Part shown: positions 5,107 through 6,415 of the stretch, in pieces
Position numbering within the stretch: the first letter of the stretch is position 1
How the letters are laid out: each line of letters starts with the position of its first letter
DNA from: Sulfuricella sp.
GTDB taxonomy: Bacteria > Pseudomonadota > Gammaproteobacteria > Burkholderiales > Sulfuricellaceae
DNA: 6,415 bases
Assembly (NCBI GenBank): GCA_019911785.1
Contig: JAIOJM010000217.1
Span: 1 to 6,415, forward strand
Reading direction: 5' to 3'
The notes under the pieces: generated by a model
Told to the model about the DNA's origin: nothing
Seen by the model: only the letters and a program-made list of their open reading frames with translations
Databases searched by the model: none
Program-made: the position numbers and the translations under genes

Positions 5107-6415
5107 TCAGTCATTGGCCTCACGCTGACGCCTTCGCTCAACGGGTTTCACCGTCTGCTCGACGACTAAACGAACAATGAGGTCGGCAAACGGTTCGATG
5201 TTGCCATAAGTGCTGGCCTGCTCCAGCGCGGCCAGATATTCGCTCCGGCTCTCTACGGTGACGATGGTCCAGACATAGCCCCCCGTCACCAACAGATAAT
5301 TCATCAGAAATCTGCCTAGACGGCCGTTGCCGTCCATGTAGGGATGGATGAAGACGAAGAAGAAATGCCCAAGTACGGCACGAACACCGGCGTGCTCCTC
5401 GCTGGCGATCAATTCCAACAACACCGGCATGCAGTCGCGCACCGTCGTCGGGGCCAGCGGGACATGCAAGGCATTGCGGATGAATACTTGGCTGTTACGA
5501 TAGCCGGCAAGATCGGCGGGTTTGAGAATGCCGGCCGTAACACTTGGTGAAAACAGCGCCAGATGCCACTGAGCAAAGTTTTTCTTCAGGGGTTCTCCGG
5601 GATGTAGTCCACTCGTCAGCGCCTCCCGAATCAGTTGGATCACGCGTTTGTGGGCCTCGAAATACCCTTTGGCAGCCATCGCATCACGTTTAGTCTGATC
5701 CTGAGTGCTTGCCAAAGGATTCCAGTCGCCCTCCTTGACCCGTTGAATGAGTTCATCGGTGACGCGGTAGCCTTCAATCGAGAGGGAATGATAGGCATCC
5801 GCCGCATACCGTGCTTCGATGTCCTGAATGAGTCGCTGGACATCGGCAAATTCGTGGCGCATTACCGCATCGAATCGGGCGATGACCGTTTTGCGCATGC
5901 TCATCCACATCGCCCGGATACGCTGCACGTAGGGGGATTCGTTGCGGTTTCCCTCAATCTCGACCGGTTGCTCGTCAAAGGGATTCTTCTGGAAAACCTT
6001 GTAGTCCGCCGCCCGCATTGCAGCCACCAGTTGTTGGGCGTCATCCGCCCTGCCGACAGCCATCAGGCCACCCGCCAGGCGACCGGCCACGACACTGTTT
6101 CCGCCTTCGAGCAACAAGCGCGTGAGCACAGTGACATCCAGACACCGAAAAACGATCTGCGCCGCCAGAGAATGCCGAGTGCAAAAACCTGGCCCAGCCT
6201 TGATCAGGGCTGCGTCGAGAGGCAGCAAACGCAGTCCATTTTCAGTCTCATTGGCTGACTGCGACAGAGCATCCGCCTGCACACGATAGAGGAAAACGGA
6301 ACAGCCATGCGGTAGATTGACGACCTGATTGTTGGCTTGCGGCGCATGGAGTTGAATCTGTTTGCTTACCCCGGTGTCCCCGCTGTACTTGAGCAGCGAC
6401 AACTCTGGGGTAACC
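5107..6415 (-). CDS. Fic domain protein, probable AMP-transferase (N-terminus beyond the window)
   Basis: The minus-strand frame runs from the right edge to TGA at 5109-5107, giving 435 visible residues. It continues open through the edge, and the TTG at 6402 has no clear ribosome binding site, so the true start is probably outside; relatives I recall are about 500 residues. The catalytic Fic motif is HPYMDGNGRLGR (codons at 5346-5311), matching HPFx(D/E)GNGRxxR with Tyr for Phe and the catalytic His kept. A flap-like segment VFIRNALHVPLAP lies before it. Upstream, YHSLSIEGYR (about 5794-5765) contains S-x-x-x-E-G, the inhibitory-helix motif of Fic proteins, here in the same chain. Fic enzymes usually transfer AMP from ATP to a protein hydroxyl; the target here is unknown. 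The N-terminal part (LPHGCSVF, LLEGGNSVVAGRLAGG) is a domain typical of this Fic subfamily. It converges on the nuclease operon and is separately transcribed. Confidence 0.9.
   Translation of the reverse strand, partial: VTPELSLLKYSGDTGVSKQIQLHAPQANNQVVNLPHGCSVFLYRVQADALSQSANETENGLRLLPLDAALIKAGPGFCTRHSLAAQIVFRCLDVTVLTRLLLEGGNSVVAGRLAGGLMAVGRADDAQQLVAAMRAADYKVFQKNPFDEQPVEIEGNRNESPYVQRIRAMWMSMRKTVIARFDAVMRHEFADVQRLIQDIEARYAADAYHSLSIEGYRVTDELIQRVKEGDWNPLASTQDQTKRDAMAAKGYFEAHKRVIQLIREALTSGLHPGEPLKKNFAQWHLALFSPSVTAGILKPADLAGYRNSQVFIRNALHVPLAPTTVRDCMPVLLELIASEEHAGVRAVLGHFFFVFIHPYMDGNGRLGRFLMNYLLVTGGYVWTIVTVESRSEYLAALEQASTYGNIEPFADLIVRLVVEQTVKPVERRRQREAND

Noticed and set aside
4896..5141. Minus-strand 81-codon open frame in the convergent gap
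   Set aside because: It begins inside the Fic gene and runs through the degenerate repeat. There is no ribosome binding site and no protein-like pattern.
5635..6258. Plus-strand 207-codon open frame opposite the Fic gene
   Set aside because: It is fully antisense to a gene with a verified catalytic motif, and the peptide has no recognisable domain.
1..6415. tRNA or rRNA genes, CRISPR arrays, insertion sequences, integrase genes
   Set aside because: No cloverleaf pattern, regularly spaced short repeats, transposase or integrase motifs, or terminal inverted repeats of an insertion sequence were found on either strand.

Overview
The window looks like a chromosomal accessory stretch from a proteobacterium, most likely gamma- or betaproteobacterial. 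The evidence is a recognisable DUF2288 gene, consensus AGGA/AAGGA ribosome binding sites, moderate G+C content, and degenerate intergenic repeats of a kind common in those genomes. I cannot name the genus.

Layout, left to right: a GTG-started DUF2288 gene (15-326); an orphan 92-residue gene of unknown function (518-796) closed by a long, nearly perfect hairpin terminator (808-852); a gene-poor stretch (853-1185) holding one copy of a degenerate repeat on the minus strand; a small KTSC-like gene (1186-1416); a two-gene operon of an OLD-family ATPase/TOPRIM nuclease (true start probably 1602, end 3482) and a coiled-coil DUF2130 protein with a PD-(D/E)XK-like active site (3485-4894); a 212-base convergent gap with a second repeat copy in the opposite orientation; and a minus-strand Fic-domain protein (5107 to the right edge, N-terminus missing).

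The main point of interest is the OLD-DUF2130 pair. The genes are 2 bases apart, with the ribosome binding site of the second inside the end of the first, so they are very probably made together. The first protein has every expected ATPase and TOPRIM motif. The second joins a CPxCG knuckle, a long coiled coil with an internal duplication, and an RmuC-like nuclease core. The pairing does not match Gabija (OLD plus UvrD-like helicase), Septu (ATPase plus HNH) or PARIS (ABC ATPase plus separate TOPRIM protein). It is a reasonable candidate for a two-nuclease anti-phage or DNA-processing system, but this is inferred from architecture and context only.

The KTSC-like gene and the operon lie between two diverged repeat copies in inverted orientation, which could mark the edges of an inserted module. 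The Fic gene, outside that module, encodes a probable AMP-transferase with its own autoinhibitory motif and may be an independent accessory gene.
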